From: Cryptomeria japonica
Lineage: Eukaryota > Streptophyta > Pinopsida > Cupressales > Cupressaceae
Reading direction: 5' to 3'
Assembly: GCF_030272615.1 (NCBI RefSeq)
Contig: NC_081415.1
Location: forward strand, 505,687,373 to 505,751,372
Length of the DNA: 64,000 bases
A model generated the notes under the pieces. That model was not told the origin of the DNA. It saw only the letters and a list, made by a program, of their open reading frames with translations, and made no database searches. This document shows positions 1-12,139 of the stretch, piece after piece. Position 1 is the first letter of the stretch. Each line of letters opens with the position of its first letter. A program made the translations under genes and the position numbers.

Positions 1-3000
1 ATACAAATGGCATGTCAATATTTTACATATTGTTTGGCTTCTACAAATTTCATACTCTTTGTTTGGAATTACATATACCATTTCATTTGGGAGGCATAGT
101 ACACAATGATTTCATCTTGATATATATTTTTAAGGGCATGTTAAGGTTTAGAATGTAAGCATATTAATGTTGTAGAAAATGAGCACATTGTTCTTGAATC
201 TATTTATAAAATATCACCCATTCATTTATCTTGCATGCTAGAACCTATAGCTTGATGATTTGATCTAGTAAGTTTATCATACCGAGTACATCCCATTAAA
301 CAAAATCCCTCCATATACGACCATATTTTTAACCTTTACTTGGAAATATGTTCACTTTTTAAAATAAATTCCAATAATTTTTTTTTCATATTAGGCAAAT
401 GATTGTGTTGGTAGTTTTGTTTAAATTTTTTACCATTACTCATATAGTGATATCTAGTGATAGATTTGGCAGTTGGTTGAGATTGTTAAGATGGTGTGCA
501 TCGCCCTAGTGTTTAAGAGAGTATGCTATTCTCATTTTCATTCGAGTCCCTATCTAAGTTAGTATTTGATAGAATTAATTGGTCTTATTTGAAGACATAA
601 GGATCTTTAATTTATAACTTAAAGTCATAAGTTATGTATAATAAAATATTGTCATTAGTGGTTTTTTTCTAAGAATGATAAAGATTAATTGATTATTTGT
701 GTCAAAATATTTTAAAGTATGATTTTTTTTTTTAAACTAACTTAATTATATAAAAGATTATGGAGATCCTATGAAAAAAAAAAAAGGGGATTTTCTATAG
801 GTAAAAAATTATCATTCTAGAAGTATTTCATATTGGATGTTTTGTTTGAATGCATTATGAATTTAATATTTTCTTTTAGGATGTTCGTTGGTACTTGACA
901 TCATGGTGGAGAATCTAACTTGAAGTAGATATGAATATTTAATTAGTTGTTTTTTTAATTTTTGATCATCACTTTAAGGTCGATCATCTAATGATTGTTG
1001 GATGTTAATGAGGAACCATGATTCAATATTTATGAAATTTTATGTCAAATGATAGGAATTCATATTGGGAGTAATATGTCATTTTTAGCCCTCTTTCAGT
1101 AAGGATTTTTCAAATTTAATGGGCTATTTTCTCATAACCACATTCTATATTTCAAACTTTATGAATATAAATATTTTCTTCCAAGTTTTCATCAAAATAT
1201 GTCTTTTGTATAATGTGTCATGCTCGATTTTCTTTATTGCTACTATAATGTCTTTTTTTAGAAAATCTTGTTTAATTGTATTCTTCTTTTATATTTTATT
1301 GTATTTATAACAATTTTATTGTATAAATGGAGTGCAATGTTTTTTTAATATATGTGCAAAATGGTTTAAGTTGAAAGGGACTTCAAAAATTTTAAGCAAA
1401 AATGATTGAGAGTTATAAATCCATTCTCTAAAACATTTTCTAGCTTCCTTCAAGCCTATACAAAAAGGTGACCCTTAGAACATAGTATGGACATCCATAA
1501 AATCATAACAAAAGAGAATTTTTGTTTGAAACAATTATTGGAAATCTCATGTACACGTATATATTGAAGGTTGTGATCATTTGGTGAGTTATATTTTAAA
1601 TGATTTTCTTTTTGTTCTTTTATTATAGGGTTCTTCTCCATTTTTTATGATCTCCTTCTCTATTTTTAATAGCTTGTCCGCAACATGGTCTAAGAAAGGG
1701 CTAAATTGGCAAGGGGAGACCAAGGAATTCAACTTAGAATGGGACTTAAAGAGAATGCTCCTTAGAGACAACAAAGTGTTGAATTTGTGAGATAAAAATT
1801 GGCAAAGAGGAATGAATGTACCAAAGCCTATGTTTAAAAATGATCCCAACAAACTTGACTTCAACAACAACAAAACAAAAACTTAGTAAGGTATTGGATA
1901 GTCTCCACACGAACCCCATGAGGGCCCTTGGCAAAGTTGATCCAACTCCTTAGCATACTTTCAGAGGGAAATTTACCAACAAAATACCTAACAAGAATAT
2001 AGTTTTCAAGTCCTTTCCACACATTTCAAAAGGTCATGAACATGTAAAACAACATTAAGACCACAAGACTTACTTTGTGAACCGGTTTTAGTATGAACTC
2101 ATGATAACGTTTCAAAGTACAATTTTTACCTATTCTTCTAAGTCAACAACCTTGGCATCAAATGTTAGGGCACTTTGATTAGTATTCATTTTAGAAGAAA
2201 AAAGAATAGTTTGAAAGTGAGAGAAACTAAAAAAGCCTACAATAAATATGAAGATCCCTTATACTAGAAGGTAGTATGAAACAAGGGGTGACAATGAGAG
2301 GACAATAACACAAATAAAAACATATAAACCAAGCATAATAACTTATGTGTGCACACATACATATGTAAATATACCATTTAATAATAAAACTATAATAAAT
2401 TCTTCTTATCAATTATTTAATAATATCTCAAAATACTATTATCAATTATAATAAAAATTGCTTTGTGTTCATGTGTTGTTGTCATTGTAACCTTTTGATC
2501 TTTTTCTCTATGTTGTAGAAGACTTGGAAGTTGGAACCCTGTTTCCACTTTTTAATTTATCAAAAACAACATTACCAAAAACCATCCTTTTTTAAATTAT
2601 AAATAATATACCAAACACGTAAAGCTTTTTATTATGATGATGAATCATGGAGTATGCTTCATGTTGATGCAAAAAACAAAGACAAAATTGAATCGAAATG
2701 TACTAAATTACTATGGGCTATGGAAATATTAATGTCTCTAATATACCAGAAATCATTAAATAGAACATAAAAACATAAAAAATGATTTTTCTTTTCTCAA
2801 TCACTCATCCAAATAATAAATCATAGAAATGATGTTCAAACAAATTAAAAAACTAACAAGTTAAATATTATAAATTCTCCCTACAAAACCAAAAAAAAAG
2901 CAGGAAACAACAAAAGAGTGGAATTTTTTTTCACAAGGCAGCCACAAATGTCTAAACCACCAGGTTAACATTAATGATTATAAAATCTCTCTTCAAAATC

Positions 3001-3216
3001 TAATCCACAATATCAGATACAACAAAAGAGTAGAAATCTCTATTTTAGATCAAGGCGGCAAGAACAATTCTATCAACATCTAAGAGGCTAAAAATAGTCT
3101 ATGAGACAATCAGCCTTATACGGCTATATGAAACAAAGAGTCGGAATCTCTATTTTGAATCTTCTGTATTTCAGTCTGCTTTCCTACTCAACGGGATGAT
3201 AAGAACACATGGATAG
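1..3216. other. AT-rich intergenic DNA, no gene seen
   Basis: No open frame here has a recognisable motif or coding-like composition. The short frames near 1119-1310, 1456-1934 and 2227-2412 are low-complexity products of AT-rich DNA. Around 2940-3190 lies the 3' flank of the minus-strand transporter gene; its polyadenylation site probably falls there but no single signal stands out. Confidence 0.7.
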
Positions 3217-6076
3217 CTATGCACTGGAAATTTCTCCGTATTCCATGCCCGCCATTGTTTCATACATGGGGCGATTCATGGTCTCTGGCAGAACAAAACC
3301 CAGAATTCCTCCCACCATACCCGCCATCCCAATGATGGCCAAAGGCAGCCAAGGATAGATGCTTGCCATTACAACCACCAGCGGAGCAATCAGAGCCCCA
3401 ATATGCCCCGCTTGGCTTGTGAACCCTAAAGCTGCGTTCCTCACCACCGTTGGAAACAGCTCAGAAGTGTATATGTACAACAAATTATATGTACCCGCCA
3501 TTCCAAATATTCCCACCAAACCACAGGCCAGTTGTCCGGCTGTTAAAATCCCCACCAATGAAGTATCAACATTGGGATTGTGTAAAACTGCCGAGATCAC
3601 GCTTCCAACCGAAGCAAAAAACCCACTTAACAACATGGTGGAAACGAGCATTACTCTTCTTCCCAGCTTGTTTAGGAACAGTGCTGTAAGAGCGAAGGCG
3701 GGCATTTCTGCTATTCCATTGAGGAAAACACTCAGGTACAAATTGCTGCTGAGATTTACCACATTTAAGCTCAGGCCATAGTAAACTATTGCACAGGCGA
3801 ACCAGATGAAGACCATTATGATGATTCGGGATCTTGTCATGGGTGAGCTCAGAACATCGAGGAGGTTTCCTGAAACTTCATGCAGGGTCGAATCTTGGGT
3901 TTGGTTTTCTTCTTCTTGGTCTAGTTTCAGAAAAATTCCTTGGGGGTCATGCAGGGTCGAATCTTGGGTCTGGTTTTCTTCTTCTTCTTGGTCTAGTTTT
4001 AGAGAAATTCCTTGGGGGATTGTGTTTCCATTGGCTTGTGCTATGGATCTCATGACAATCATGGCGTCCTCCAGCCTGCCTCTGACAAGGTACCAGCGCG
4101 GGGATTCGGAGATGAAGGGCAAAACGCAGAGACAGAAGAGGGCCGAAGGAATGGAGGTGAAGATGTAGAGAAGCCTCCATGTGGTGCACCAGTATGAAAT
4201 GGCTGGTAGAACTGCTACGCCCATTGAAAACAAGTAGAAAACTGACATGCCCACTGGACCTCTCTTTGATGGACCCACTGGTTCTGTGGCCAATACAAAA
4301 GCGCACAGCCCCACTCCACCTGTACAAATGCCTGTCAACAGACGCAGACTCAAATAGACCCAGTAATTTGCCGACATCGCCGTCAGAATGCCCAAGACGG
4401 CATTTGCTGCACATACCATGGTCAAACATCCCTTTCTGCCCAGTGATGAATCGGAAAGGTGCCCGAATATTCCCGCACCTGAACAGAATTCCAGTCAAAT
4501 GTAGTTGAGTTAGAAGGGCTGATTTGTGCATTCCAATACAGTTTCAAGGCCCACGCCCCTCAAATTTTGGGCTTAGTCAATTTTTAAGGTGCAATGTTTG
4601 TAGAGGAGGTAAATTGGATGTTTGTAAGTTTTTTAAAGTTTATTTTTTATTTAGTGGTGGAGGTTTTAGTCTAAGGTTCGTGTTTATGTATTAGATAGCG
4701 ACAGGTTTATGGATTAATGATATTAAGTTTCCAGAGGTTATAGTTCACTGTAGTTTCTTGGTTTGATTGAGTGAGTTTTTTTTGCATCAAAACTGTCACA
4801 CAATCAAACTCGGAAGCTACACCGAACAGTCTTATGAATGATTTAGGTTTCAGTCTGCTTAAAATAATAAAATCTCTGAGCTCCCTATTTAGAGGGGAAG
4901 AAAATTGAGGGTTGAAAGATTTCAAAGCTTGATTTAATTCAGTTGAAGAGGTTTTGGTCTAAAGTTGTGCTTCCATAACAGATAGTAAAAATGTTCCTAG
5001 ATTTCAGTCTAAAACTCCGTTCCTATATCAGACAATAAAAACAATCTTATAGATGATATAAAGTCTTCTGTTAAAAATTCACAAACTACTGAAAAATTTT
5101 GAACTCCCTAAATTACAATTTTGGCTAAACACAAATTTTTTTGTTTAAATCCAATCAAATTTTTTTTTATTTTCTCTCTTTCTTTATGATTGAATAAAGT
5201 TTTGAAATTTGTCCCTGTTGGTAAAATATGTGAAATTTTTCTGTCTTATACTAGAAGAGGTTTTAGTCTAAGAATTATGCTTCCATATCAGATAGCAAAA
5301 TGATTTAACTCTCAATCTAAATATTGTGATCCTGTATCAAATAGTAAAAACGTTCTTATAAATTTCCATAAAATTTCCATAAAATATACACAAACTTCTA
5401 AATTTTTTAAAAAATTCAGCCACAAAAATCTTTGCTTAAATTGAATAAAAAATTGGGCCCCCCAAATTACAATCTGGGTTTTCTTATAGACAATCCTATC
5501 GACCTCCTCCTTCGAATTCAGCGCCCCCCCACTCCCAAGAAATTTTTTTTTCTTAAAGTTCAGCCAAAAGCTTTTCCTCTCATGTCTCTCTTTATGATTG
5601 AATGCAGTTTCAAATCAAGCAATATAATCATGGACAGACATATAGATTCAGCAAGTAAAAAACTACACACCAGCAAGACAACCGAGGAAGAAGGCAGACT
5701 GCACCACTCCAACCTTGTACTTGTCACCGCATATAAGCCCCCACTCAGAGACAGTAGAAACTCCGGGGCCTTGAACCCACTCCCAAAATGCATCTGCCAT
5801 GGAGCACACAGAGCTTGCAGGACTACAACTCGAGCCCACAGAATCCTTGCATTGCCAAGGCGGTTGACGATCAGCAAAAATCATGACCATTGTGTGCAGA
5901 GCCTCCAGAGTCCAAGCCAGACTGGTCAGCACAAAGTGTCTCATCTGCCAACATCCGAACTCCCCTGTCCATTTCTGGAGCATCTCATCTATGGTAAGCT
6001 TGATTTGCTCTTCCCCATTTGGCTCTAACAGAGCAACTTTCAAGCCCTTCAAATCCAGGATCTGCTCCTCCTCCAT
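3217..6076 (-). CDS. OCT: Organic cation/carnitine transporter (plant OCT family, MFS), two exons
   Basis: Plasma-membrane or tonoplast MFS carrier of the plant organic cation/carnitine transporter type. Exon 1 is 6076-5671 and exon 2 is 4478-3217; the 1192-base intron 5670-4479 starts GTGTGTAG and ends TTCTGTTCAG. The joined frame gives about 555 residues, close to the 500-540 usual for the family. Seen: N-terminal helix region with SLAWTLEALHTM, the extracellular Cys-containing loop ending in the SEWGLICGDKYK stretch typical of OCTs, the MFS signature DSSLGRKG reconstituted exactly across the splice, ESPRWYLVRGR after TM6, and the C-terminal half with RNAALGFTSQAGHIGALIAP. The first ATG is 6076; the open frame runs further upstream without an ATG. 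No in-frame stop is seen. Exon 2 carries a tandem duplication (separate entry). Substrate is not inferable. Likely functional. Confidence 0.88.
3878..4018 (-). repeat. In-frame tandem duplication in OCT exon 2 (69 + 72 bases)
   Basis: Two adjacent copies, 3878-3946 and 3947-4018, differ by one codon (an extra Glu) and a few substitutions. Each encodes a 23-24 residue acidic/Gln-rich block with core KLDQEEENQTQDSTLH, placed in the cytoplasmic loop between TM6 and TM7, so the reading frame is kept. Confidence 0.9.
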
Positions 6077-8210
6077 TTGGGTTTCTTCCCCGAGTAACCA
6101 AACCCAGAAAGAGTGATCCAACTTTAATAGGCCGTCAAGCCCACTTTATTTGAATTCCATACAATTCCCCATTAGCTAGAAACAAAATTAGGGCGGCTAT
6201 GATATAATTCTGGCAGAGCAAATCCATATTAAACCCTTAAAAAGTAAAAGATACTCTTTGGCTGGATCTCGAGAAGAATCTGGTAGGTATATTCCGAAAT
6301 TGATATTAATGTTGGATTGAGATGAGTTCAAACGAGATGTTCATACACGTAATCTATCAGTGGGACTGGTACTTTAGATTATTCAAATCACAATCCTGCA
6401 GACATGCCGATTAGATAGCTGCTTTACTTTGTCTGGCCCGAATTGCTCCTTATCGAATCACTGAACAGTGTTTTGGCTCAAAAATGTCCGCCAAAAGTGG
6501 TCCTCTGAGATTTACGAAAAGACAACTTTTATCCAAGTGAAAGACGCTTTGAGAAGATAAGGTTAGGGACGGTAAAATGCATGACAGAATGTCAGAAAGC
6601 AGCTTCTGACAAGCATTGCCACAGAAAATGGTGGTCGAGAGAAAACGAGGAGATTGTGGGTTCGAAACGCGCCAAGATTGTGATCAAAGCAATACAATTA
6701 AGAATTTAAAAAAAATAAAATTTGTGATGATTCAGAAAACGCCGAGATTCTAGCACCTGGAGATGCTTATCAGCATGGTGCATGCACAGTTGACCGTAAT
6801 TATTATTAATTAATTAAAATTTAGATGTAATTATTATTTAATTGAAATTGGTGGGCTGGATAGATAATGCTTGCCTATCGATATTCGCACGCATGAAACA
6901 CACTGGCCAATGGGACGTACATTTGTTTTATGAAAAATTAAATAAAGAAAAAATGAAAACCCACGTTTAAGCTATATAAGATACAAAACAACTTTTTGGG
7001 AGTTATTTATTTATTTATGGTTTACATTTCCACATTTTGAATAGATATATATGTTGCTACACTAATTTGGTTGGTGGTTATCTAGCACATTTTTTTTAAT
7101 GTTTATCTTTCTGATCAAGGATTAGAATAGATATATATGTTGCTTGATCAATTTAGTTGTTGGTTATCTAGAACATTTTTTTTATATTTATGTGTTGGAT
7201 CAAGGACTTTCAAGTCTTTAAATAAGTTTCCTTCAAGATTCTTATGTGAGTTGAGTTTCTTAGGCTCCTCATCTATTTGTAGAGATTTTTGGAATAGTTT
7301 ACTTGCTCCTTGTGCTCACCCCTTCCTCTCCCCTCCCTTCCTTTCACCCCTCTTTATATTGAATCATTAGTCTACAACAATCTATCTTGCATTTTCTTGA
7401 ACTCTCTTGCATCCGATGATGGATCATAGTGTGATTGGAAACGTTGATGGATAAATAAAATTATCACACAATCAAATTCAAAACTACAAATAATAGGAGT
7501 TTACTTATTCACTTAGTCATTTTATTTACCATGAGTTAAACAAGAGTTTCACTAATTGATACTAGAGAAAGTTTTGTTTGGAGGTGGAGCTTACCTCTAA
7601 CCTCAAGAGTATACAAAAGTTCAAGTTAGTTTGCTTTTGGTTTTTATAAAAGGTCACCTATGTTAGTTTCCCAAACACTTCTTTTTCAATGCCAAGTTTC
7701 AAACCATAAAATTAATGTTTGTCCAATCATGCTTAAGCCAACTCCTAAGTTAATAGTAAAGTCTTCGACATCCTTGATTGAAGAGGTTGGTTGATATATA
7801 TTGTTAGTGGTCAAAAATCTATCACCATCATTTTTTCTAAAACCAATGTCCTTCCACCCAAACGAGAATATGTTCATAATGTTGAGAATGGTTTGATGGT
7901 CAATAATAATATGGTTCCCTCTATTGGTATGAATGGGTCTCTTAACTATCTAGTTTCCCTCTTGGGTCCTTTGGACACCTAGTTAGTTAAGCCAGTGGCT
8001 ATTCTCCACACAAAAAGGCATGGTAACATAAAAGCACCATACATAATAACATGCATCATAAAAAATGGTGTTAACATCGAACTAGAATGACATACGACAA
8101 CATCGTTAATGGCAATTTTTTTGCAATGTGTGAAAAATTTTAACTTTGTGTCCCGTACAAGCAATTCTAATTTTTATTTTTTTTAATTCCTAAAAAATTT
8201 GTTCACAGCC
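6077..8210. other. Intergenic: OCT 5' flank and AT-rich DNA
   Basis: The first few hundred bases above 6076 are the presumed promoter and 5' UTR of the transporter on the minus strand; I see no convincing TATA box at a fixed distance. The rest has only short chance frames. Confidence 0.6.
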
Positions 8211-8945
8211 AAGCATTCCCAAAATCAGATTGGGCGGGAGAGAAAATGGATTGGCAATGTGGCTTCTCAAATGGTTATCACTTTGGGTGGTGGATTTTTA
8301 GTTGCTTCTGTTGGTGTTGGCTTGGGTCGTGTTAGGCGACACTACCATATATGGTATGAGGAGGCCTAAGATGGGGCCTCTGGAGCTCAAGAACAAGTGT
8401 GAGAAAACTCCTATGTTTGACATTGGAACTCTGTCAAAATAAAGAAAGGGCAGATCAAGGTACACAAATTTTGTATGCTTGTGGTATATAGAGCAGTGAA
8501 CTCTGAAATGTAATTTAATGGGTTTATAAATCCATGTTTAACTTTTTACAAGTATTGTCCGCAATCAATTGCTTCACATCTTGCAAAGCCAAATTTGTAG
8601 ATGGGCAAGAGAAGGAATTTGATGTTGTGATTCTTGCTACAGGATACATAAGCAATGTGCCATGTTCACTCAACATATAGAAAACAACCCCAATATAAAA
8701 TCCACTTTGCTCTTATTTGGTCTGATTCAATCTACAACACTCATTGTCTTCTAAATCTTCTCTTCTTTCTTTTTTTGTTTAGGAGCATGATTTTTTCTCA
8801 GAAGTTGGGCTTCCAAAGACACCCTTTCCCACAGATGGAAGGGACAAATTGAGCTCTATATAGTGTGATTCATAAAAGAAGGCTTATTTTCCTCTATGAT
8901 GTTAAGAAGAGGAGAAGCACATGATCTTCCCATTATAATGAAGAA
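8211..8945 (+). pseudogene. YUC: YUCCA-type flavin monooxygenase pseudogene (3' part)
   Basis: YUCCA enzymes convert indole-3-pyruvate to auxin (indole-3-acetic acid). Only the C-terminal half is here. Block 1 (8236-8461) reads LAMWLLKWLSLWVVD, then RRPKMGPLELKN, then TPMFDIGTLSK, all diagnostic of YUCCA. Block 2 (about 8551-8680) reads FVDGQEKEFDVVILATGY followed by SNVP, the conserved FMO ATGY motif. Block 3 (8783-8945) starts after an intron acceptor TTTGTTTAG and reads EHDFFSEVGLPKTPFP, then FIKEGLF and MLRRGEAHD. Lesions: a TAG after VVDF, a one-base loss in an A run after GTLSK, a TGA in block 3. The FAD and NADPH Rossmann motifs are missing. Introns at about 8462-8550 and 8681-8782 survive, so it descends from a genomic copy, not a retrocopy. 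Confidence 0.8.
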
Positions 8946-9810
8946 TAAAATGTTTGAATCTTTTTTATTTGTAGTCTTCATGGCTACTGCATATTTTATG
9001 AATGTATTATTTTTGAAACTTAAATTTGTAAAAGAAGTTTGTCTCTTAAAACATTTTTTCTTATGTCGTTTAGGATTGTGTTTTTTGTCTTTATTTAAAT
9101 TATTATTTGTCCACTAAAGAATTCATATCAATTTTTTTTGTTTTGTAACTCGTTGGTATCACAAACATGAGCCTAAAATAATTGTTGATAGAGAAAATTT
9201 ATTGGTACCATGAACTTAAGATGTGTTATCTTAGGATAAGATGTAATTATCTTGATTTACATTTTGCGAAAACCTTATTGCTTGGAAAAGTTCTCTTAAA
9301 AGGAATTTTTGAGTATACTCTATAGTTTGAGGAATATATATATATTTTTTTGAATATGCTTTTTAGAGTATTTTAAATACTTGTAAATACAAATACTTGT
9401 GTTTCCTCCGTAATGGATATTCTTGGTGCTGAAAAATTCAAAGAGTTTTTGAGTAGGGTTGAATTTACATGATCTTTTAAAAATCTCTTTATTAGGGAAG
9501 AGTTAAGAAGCCGCTTCCACATCTACAAATTTGTATCTACAAATTTTTTTGAAGCTGATTAGCTTTTTTTTTTAGAATATCTAGAATAATTTAACATTTT
9601 GTGAATATAAGAAGTTTGATTTAAAGATATTATAAACATTATTTCATTAATGTGTATGCAACTTTCTATATCAGACATAGATTAGGTAGATATATATTGA
9701 AATATAAAAACTTGTACATACTTAAAAAACTATTCTTTTCACATTTTAATATGTCAAAATTTTATACAAGTTAAAAAAAAGGTCTATAAAAATTTCACAT
9801 ATATTTAAAA

Positions 9811-9938
9811 ATTATTTAGAATTATGTATATTTTTTATAATTAAAACATAGAAACATTAAAATAAAAAAAAAGCTTTTTAAATATAAAAGATGTCATATA
9901 TACTCATTATTTAGAATTATGTATATTTTTTATAATTA
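9811..9938. repeat. Direct repeat pair, 33 bases, 95 apart
   Basis: The word beginning ATTATTTAGAATTATGTATA occurs identically at 9811-9843 and 9906-9938 in AT-rich DNA. Likely a local duplication. Confidence 0.75.
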
Positions 9939-10598
9939 TATATATTTCTATTAAAGATTCTTTTAAAGCAAAAACCAAATTTCCAATGATAGAGTAACTT
10001 GTCTCTAACATAGTAGTAAAATAGAAACTTGTCTTTTAAATGGTAATTTGAAAGAATTTCATAGAAATAGAAACTTAGATTTTGAATGCCAGCTTTAAAA
10101 ATGAGAAAGCTCCAAAATAGAGATGCTTTGATGTTTCTATTATTTAAATATTACTAAAGACAAACTTCTTATGTTTACAAATTGCTAAATAATTTCAATA
10201 ATAAACTCATCAATTCTTTTGCATATGTTTTTTTCAAATGATTATAAGGTTTTACTGTGTTCTCTTTTATCTTTCTTCTAACATACCCTTCAGTTTGTAT
10301 TTGATCAATCTTATTAAAGTGTAATGATGAAAAATTAAACATTTTGATATATCTGCACATATTTTATATAGAGTAAATTAAATTTAAGATAGATATGCTA
10401 GTTAAACTACAATCTCTTAATGATTGTTAAGATTTGTGATTTCTTTTATAATAAATTAATAATGTCATACATTGTGTGAATCTCTCTATATTTTTTAAAT
10501 TGGTTTAAGTCTAGATCTAACAAATCAATATTTAAATAATGACTATGATATTATTGTCTAGAATAAAAGACGAAAAAAATGTATGATATTTTTTAACA

Positions 10599-10654
10599 AG
10601 ATACAGAGCAAATACCTTCATATGACAGATACAGAGCAAATACCTTCATATGAA
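10599..10654. repeat. Tandem duplication, 2 x 28 bases
   Basis: Units 10599-10626 and 10627-10654 begin AGATACAGAGCAAATACC and differ only in the last base. Confidence 0.9.
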
Positions 10655-11152
10655 TATAATCCTTGTATTTCATCTATCATAGGTAACCCCATCTTATACA
10701 GTTCTTAGTTTTAAACCAACGAAATATAATTCCTACATTTAACAGGAGTTCAACTATAAATATAGACCTAAAAACCATAGTTGTCTATACTGCCTAATTA
10801 GAATTGAAAATGGAGCAGACATAGCCAAAATAAGAACCAAATGAAGCATGTTTTGCCCATATTATTTAGCGGTCCAGACCATACCAAAAACCCAAGCTAA
10901 GTTTCAATAACAAAGACTGATGGATTAGAAGGACCTCTGTAGCAACTATATTATAGCCTATACCTCACCGAAGTAAAGAGATATATAGCAAAATAACAAC
11001 AGGGTGGTAGAAACCAAATATCACCAGATCAAACAAAAGTCTAGGTCTTCAAGGGGGCAACACGGCAAGAGTTAATCCTCTTGTCCTTGGGAGTATGGGC
11101 TTACAGGCTCCCCATCTTGCTCAATACCCTGCAGGTTCAGGTAATCCTCAAA

Positions 11153-11645
11153 CTAGGAGTCCTTGCTTGGAGCACGAAGGTGAAAAAGGAAGAAGATGAA
11201 CTCAAGGATCCTACGAGTTTCTTCAGTTCTAGCATTGAAGGCGGTTTGGTCTTCAATAATTAGAATATGCTTCCTGGGCACCAGATTGTTATTAGTGATC
11301 AAGATGTCATAATGCTTAGTCCTTGGGATGGTCAGCTCGTCACTAATATTGACAAGAACCTTCTCCATCTCCCCCAAAATGGATGCCTTGAAGACATCCC
11401 TGCATAGGGCAGTCGTAACCTCTTTGTCCTTCTCAAAATACATTGTCACTGCTAGGAACATGATCGCTATATCCTGATTGGCCCTAGTGTGGAATGAGAT
11501 ATTCATGCCCTAGAACTCTTTCAACTGCGTAAATCACCACCTCATGAGGGAGACAGATAATCCTTCTCAACCTATCCTTCGTGATCTCCCCGCAAAAGGC
11601 CATCTGTCTTTTAACACTTTTCAATCTAACCGGGGTATCCATGGA
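11153..11645 (-). pseudogene. Unrecognised coding remnant with one frameshift
   Basis: I do not recognise this protein. A frame from about 11645 reads RQMAFCGEITKDRLRR then LPHEVVIYAVERVLGHEYL and stops near 11486; the continuation is in the next frame (ANQDIAIMFLAVTMYFEKDK, then DVFKASILGEMEKVLVNIS) and runs to 11153. Composition is protein-like, charged and without low complexity, so it looks like a decayed real gene, perhaps a retroelement structural protein given the setting, but no motif supports that. Confidence 0.4.
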
Positions 11646-12139
11646 TGGAATTCACTTCTGATAAGCCTGAGAAAGTTGAAAAGGCTGGTTTGAGAACTCT
11701 TATTAAATAAGGGGAGAATTGATGCCTTTGAAAAAAGAGGACTGGGAGTAATGATAACATGACACTTATTTCATTTTCTTGAAGATTTTGGGTGATATGG
11801 CAGTGCAATTAGGATTTGAAATTATTGATCTGTTAGAGCTTTCTTGTCGAACACATAATCTTGTAATCATTAAAGATCAAGGTAGTAAGTGCATACTAGT
11901 ACTTATGCCCGCCACTTAAGCATATGATTTATGTGTTAGACATCCTCGAAGAAAGGGGAGGGGAACACATAGTTAAAAACATTCCCCTAAATAAGGCCGA
12001 ATCTTAGGATTAGGCTAACTTTTAAGAGTTAATGAGGATGATGATCCAAACCCCCTCTTAGTTTAAAAAGCTAAATAAATCTAAAGGTTAAAATTCTATC
12101 TAAATTTGAGTTTGAAGGAATCAGGGGATAATGTTAAGT
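11646..12139. other. Probable 3' flank of the LINE, no gene seen
   Basis: Lies downstream of the LINE ORF2 stop on the minus strand. No poly-A tail (poly-T on the plus strand) or target duplication is evident, so the LINE 3' end cannot be placed. Confidence 0.45.

Larger units (their letters stand above)
8946..11152. other. AT-rich intergenic DNA, no gene seen
   Basis: Very AT-rich between 9100 and 10600, with poly-A/T tracts and two short repeats listed separately. No coding signal recognised on either strand. Confidence 0.65.

Noticed and set aside
1119-1310. Hydrophobic small ORF, possible membrane peptide
   Set aside because: Phe/Ile-rich composition expected from AT-rich DNA; no start context, homologue or conserved neighbour.
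3359-3781. Plus-strand ORFs across 3359-4508
   Set aside because: Shadows of the OCT exon 2, which has family motifs on the minus strand.
4707-4925. Minus-strand ORF within the OCT intron
   Set aside because: No motif; splice sites and the reconstituted MFS signature show this is intron.
8211-8945. A functional YUCCA gene
   Set aside because: In-frame stops, a frameshift and loss of the FAD and NADPH domains.
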